A DNA stretch of 8,505 bases, from NCBI GenBank assembly GCA_002373085.1, contig DFJP01000045.1:1-8505 (forward strand). Reading direction: 5' to 3'. A program made the position numbers and the translations under genes. The stretch's first letter is position 1; each line of letters opens with the position of its first letter. Below the pieces are notes generated by a model that saw only the letters and a program-made list of their open reading frames with translations, had not been told where the DNA came from and made no database searches. Shown one piece after another: positions 6,466 through 8,505 of this stretch. The stretch comes from Caryophanales bacterium UBA3668. GTDB lineage: Bacteria > Bacillota_I > Bacilli_A > RFN20 > CAG-826.

Positions 6466-6467
6466 AT

Positions 6468-7514
6468 ATGTATGTACAAATGAGTATCAAGAAGAGAAGA
6501 TTAGTTGTTTTAATCTCGCTACTAGTAACCCTAATAGTGTTTTTTATTGCTTCAATCTTTATTGGTTCTACCAACATTTCTTTTGTTGATGGAGTGAAAG
6601 CAATATTTGGCCTAAGCACTAAAACGAACAATATAATTGTTCAAAACATTAGACTTCCTAGGATAATTGCTGCTGTACTAGCAGGTACTGCGTTATCAAT
6701 CTCTGGAGTTATCATGCAAACAATGTCCAATAACGTTATGGCGTCTCCTTCTACTTTGGGAGTCACTAACGCTTCAGTATTAGGCGCTAATATAGCCATT
6801 ATCATCATTGGAGGAGGAATGATTGCCTTTAACGGAGGTAACATCGTCATCTCTAATCCATATTTCACTTCTGGAATCGCTTTTGTTTTCGCTCTTATTG
6901 GAACCTTTGTGGTTCTTGGCTTATCTAGAATTAGAAAATTTAATAACGCAACAACTGTATTATTAGGCGTTACCTTTGGTACATTCTGCACTGGAGTAAC
7001 CACTATTATCCAATATTTTGCTAGTGATACGACTTTAGCAACCGCTGTGTATTGGTCATTTGGAGATTTAGGAAGAGCAAACTACACAGATGATTTATTA
7101 ATCTTTGTTGTTACTGCCGTTTCCATTATCTTCTTCTTAATCTTTTCATATCGCTATAATGCGATGCTTTTAGGAGAAGACACATCTTCAACATTGGGTA
7201 TTAATCTCAATGTCTTTAGATTCATTTCCTTGCTTTTCGCAAGTATGTTAACCGCAGTTGTTGTTTCCTTAGTAGGTATTATTGGATTTATTGGATTAAT
7301 CATCCCTCAAGTAATGAGAAAATTAGTGGGCAATGACCACAAGTATTTGATTGTCGGTTCTTCTTTACTAGGATCAGTAGTCCTACTTATTAGTGATATT
7401 TTTGCTCGTATATTACTAAATGGTTTCTCTTTACCTGTCGGAGCCATTACCTCTATTTTAGGAGCGCCAATATTTATCCTCATCTTACTTTTAGGAAGGA
7501 GAAAGAAAGCATGA
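6468..7514 (+). CDS. FecCD-family ABC transporter permease (iron-chelate / cobalamin type)
   Basis: 348 aa; an ATG at 6480 (Met5, MSIKKRRLVV...) is an equally good start and fits the -10-like element better, giving 344 aa. Neither has a Shine-Dalgarno site. About ten membrane segments are expected, as in BtuC/FhuB/FecCD. Family blocks: RLPRIIAAVLAGTALSISG (62-80), MQTMSNNVMASPSTLGVT (83-100), VYWSFGDLG (194-202), GEDTSSTLGIN (236-246), GIIGFIGLIIPQVMRKLVG (270-288, containing the coupling-helix region that contacts the ATPase), and LPVGAITSILGAPIF (322-336). As the only permease gene in the cluster it would act as a homodimer. It is followed directly by the ATPase with an ATGA overlap. The substrate could be a ferric siderophore, heme or cobalamin; the sequence does not decide. 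Confidence 0.93.
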   Translation: MYVQMSIKKRRLVVLISLLVTLIVFFIASIFIGSTNISFVDGVKAIFGLSTKTNNIIVQNIRLPRIIAAVLAGTALSISGVIMQTMSNNVMASPSTLGVTNASVLGANIAIIIIGGGMIAFNGGNIVISNPYFTSGIAFVFALIGTFVVLGLSRIRKFNNATTVLLGVTFGTFCTGVTTIIQYFASDTTLATAVYWSFGDLGRANYTDDLLIFVVTAVSIIFFLIFSYRYNAMLLGEDTSSTLGINLNVFRFISLLFASMLTAVVVSLVGIIGFIGLIIPQVMRKLVGNDHKYLIVGSSLLGSVVLLISDIFARILLNGFSLPVGAITSILGAPIFILILLLGRRKKA

Positions 7515-8260
7515 TTAAGCTAGAAAACATCTCCTTCAGTTACACAAAAAACAAACCAGTTCTTAAGAATATATCTTTAGATATCAATGATGGAGAATGC
7601 GTTATTTTACTTGGTCCTAATGGAGTTGGCAAATCGACTTTAATTTCTCTTTTATTAGGGGCAAATAAACCTCAAGAAGGAAATATCTATTTTGATAACA
7701 CTCCAATTAAACAAATGAAATCTAAAGATAAAGCAGCTCAAATCGCATATATCCCTCAATTAATTGAAGGAACAGATTTAACTGTTTTCGATACAGTTCT
7801 ATTAGGAAGACTTCCATATTACAAAATATATCCAACTAAAGCTGATATCGATTTAGTGGATTCCTACTTAAATAAATTCAATCTTAGTGATCTTAAAGAA
7901 AAACAAACTAATGAAATATCTGGAGGAGAAAGGCAAATCGTCTCTATCGCTAGAGGATTTATTCAAGATAGTAAAACTATCATCTTTGATGAACCTACTA
8001 GTAACTTAGATATCTCTACCCAATTAAGAGTGATTAATTTCATAAAAGAAGAAAAGAAAAATAAGAGTTTCTTAATTTCTATGCATGATATTAATCAAGC
8101 CTTACAAATCGGAGATAAGTTTGTCTTCTTAAAAGATGGAGAAATCTATAAGATTGTTACCAAAGAAGAGATTAATGAAGAAATTATAAACAATGTTTAT
8201 AACGTGCATAGCACTATCATAAAAAGAGAAAAAGGAGAATTTATTATTTATGAAAAATAA
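7511..8260 (+). CDS. FecE-type ABC transporter ATP-binding protein
   Basis: 249 aa with every ABC ATPase motif: Walker A GPNGVGKST (35-43), Q-loop Gln83, signature ISGGERQ (136-142), Walker B TIIFDEPTSNLD (156-167, catalytic Glu161) and H-loop His192. The TVFDTVLLGRLPY segment (91-103) after the Q-loop is typical of the iron-chelate/cobalamin COG1120 group. It powers import through the FecCD-type permease encoded just upstream. The ATG overlaps the permease TGA (ATGA, 7511-7514), and AAGGAG at 7496-7501 is a good ribosome binding site inside the upstream gene, so translation is probably coupled. Its last 11 bases overlap the lipoprotein gene. Confidence 0.95.
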   Translation: MIKLENISFSYTKNKPVLKNISLDINDGECVILLGPNGVGKSTLISLLLGANKPQEGNIYFDNTPIKQMKSKDKAAQIAYIPQLIEGTDLTVFDTVLLGRLPYYKIYPTKADIDLVDSYLNKFNLSDLKEKQTNEISGGERQIVSIARGFIQDSKTIIFDEPTSNLDISTQLRVINFIKEEKKNKSFLISMHDINQALQIGDKFVFLKDGEIYKIVTKEEINEEIINNVYNVHSTIIKREKGEFIIYEK

Positions 8261-8505
8261 AAGATTACTTGTTTTAACTTTGCTCCCACTACTAATGACA
8301 GGATGTATGAGCCAATCTCCAAGTGGAGAGGATAAAAGAGGAACAGTTATTGAATCTGAAGATGGCTTATCTTTACGAGTAACAGATATGCAAAACCGTT
8401 CATTTACAATTAGCAAAGCTAAAAGAGAAAGAGTTATCTGCATTGGTGCTGGTGCTCTTAGATATTATTCATATGTTGGAGATGTCACTAAATTAGTTGG
8501 AGTTG
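8250..8505 (+). CDS. Substrate-binding lipoprotein of metal-chelate ABC transporter (C-terminus cut by window edge)
   Basis: The first 85 codons are visible. A lipoprotein signal peptide comes first: MKNKR, hydrophobic residues 6-16, and a lipobox-like MTGC with lipidated Cys19. A linker follows, then VTDMQNRSFTISKAKRERV (44-62) and CIGAGALRYYSYVGDVTKLV (64-83), which match the opening of the Peripla_BP_2 / FepB-BtuF fold in iron-chelate binding proteins (DM.GR...I.....RVV.IG.GALR...Y). It would be anchored to the outer face of the membrane and hand substrate to the FecCD-type permease. The ATG lies 11 bases before the end of the ATPase gene, with AAGGAGA at 8232-8238. The ligand-binding residues lie beyond the window. 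Confidence 0.88.
   Translation, partial: MKNKRLLVLTLLPLLMTGCMSQSPSGEDKRGTVIESEDGLSLRVTDMQNRSFTISKAKRERVICIGAGALRYYSYVGDVTKLVGV

Noticed and set aside
6385..6467. Possible Fur box (GATAAT-like hexamers)
   Set aside because: Only isolated GATAAT/GATAAC hexamers are present; they are not arranged as the overlapping inverted hexamers of a Fur box.
6641..7003. Minus-strand open frame of 120 codons inside the permease gene
   Set aside because: Antisense shadow of a well-supported FecCD gene; the translation shows no recognisable domain.
8129..8443. Minus-strand open frame of 104 codons at the right end
   Set aside because: Antisense to the end of the ATPase gene and the start of the lipoprotein gene, both of which have motifs and ribosome binding sites.
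1..8505. Mollicutes genetic code with TGA as tryptophan
   Set aside because: The permease gene ends at a TGA in an ATGA overlap with the ATPase, and tryptophans in conserved positions (for example in GlmM, AsnA, FecCD) are TGG.

Overview
The window reads as AT-rich chromosomal DNA of a Gram-positive-type bacterium in the phylum Bacillota. The closest feel is to the low-GC Bacilli / Erysipelotrichia group, including uncultured gut lineages; this is inference from protein flavour and base composition, not a search. TGA is a stop codon here: the permease at 6468-7514 ends in TGA inside an ATGA overlap, and tryptophan is written TGG. A Mollicutes-type code 4 is therefore unlikely. No transposase, phage gene, CRISPR array, tRNA or rRNA was seen.

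Layout. Positions 1-1042 (minus, cut at the left edge) hold a phosphoglucosamine mutase, GlmM, carrying an in-frame N-terminal Cro/CI-type helix-turn-helix domain. This is the most unusual object in the window. Its upstream region (1043-1296) contains a plausible promoter and several TTTAC/GTAAA inverted repeats, one sitting between the promoter and the ribosome binding site. Positions 1321-3505 (minus) form a two-gene operon: asnA (ammonia-dependent asparagine synthetase), then a PfoR-like PTS EIIC_2 membrane protein, closed by a rho-independent terminator. A divergent alpha/beta hydrolase with an N-terminal membrane anchor lies at 3580-4515 (plus). It converges on glyA (serine hydroxymethyltransferase, 4544-5752, minus), and a bidirectional hairpin sits between the two stop codons.

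A TetR-family repressor (5824-6384, minus) is divergent from a tightly packed metal-chelate ABC uptake operon on the plus strand: FecCD-type permease (6468-7514), FecE-type ATPase (7511-8260), and the start of a substrate-binding lipoprotein (8250-8505, cut at the right edge). The three genes overlap (ATGA at 7511-7514; 11 bases at 8250-8260). The TetR protein is the obvious candidate regulator of that operon, across an 83-base intergenic region.

A recurring feature is that some first genes have a good -10 element so close to the start codon that the mRNA would be leaderless or nearly so (asnA, tetR). By contrast, glmM, glyA, the ABC ATPase and the lipoprotein have clear Shine-Dalgarno sites. 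Apart from the GlmM fusion and its possible operator array, the content is ordinary housekeeping and nutrient-uptake genes.
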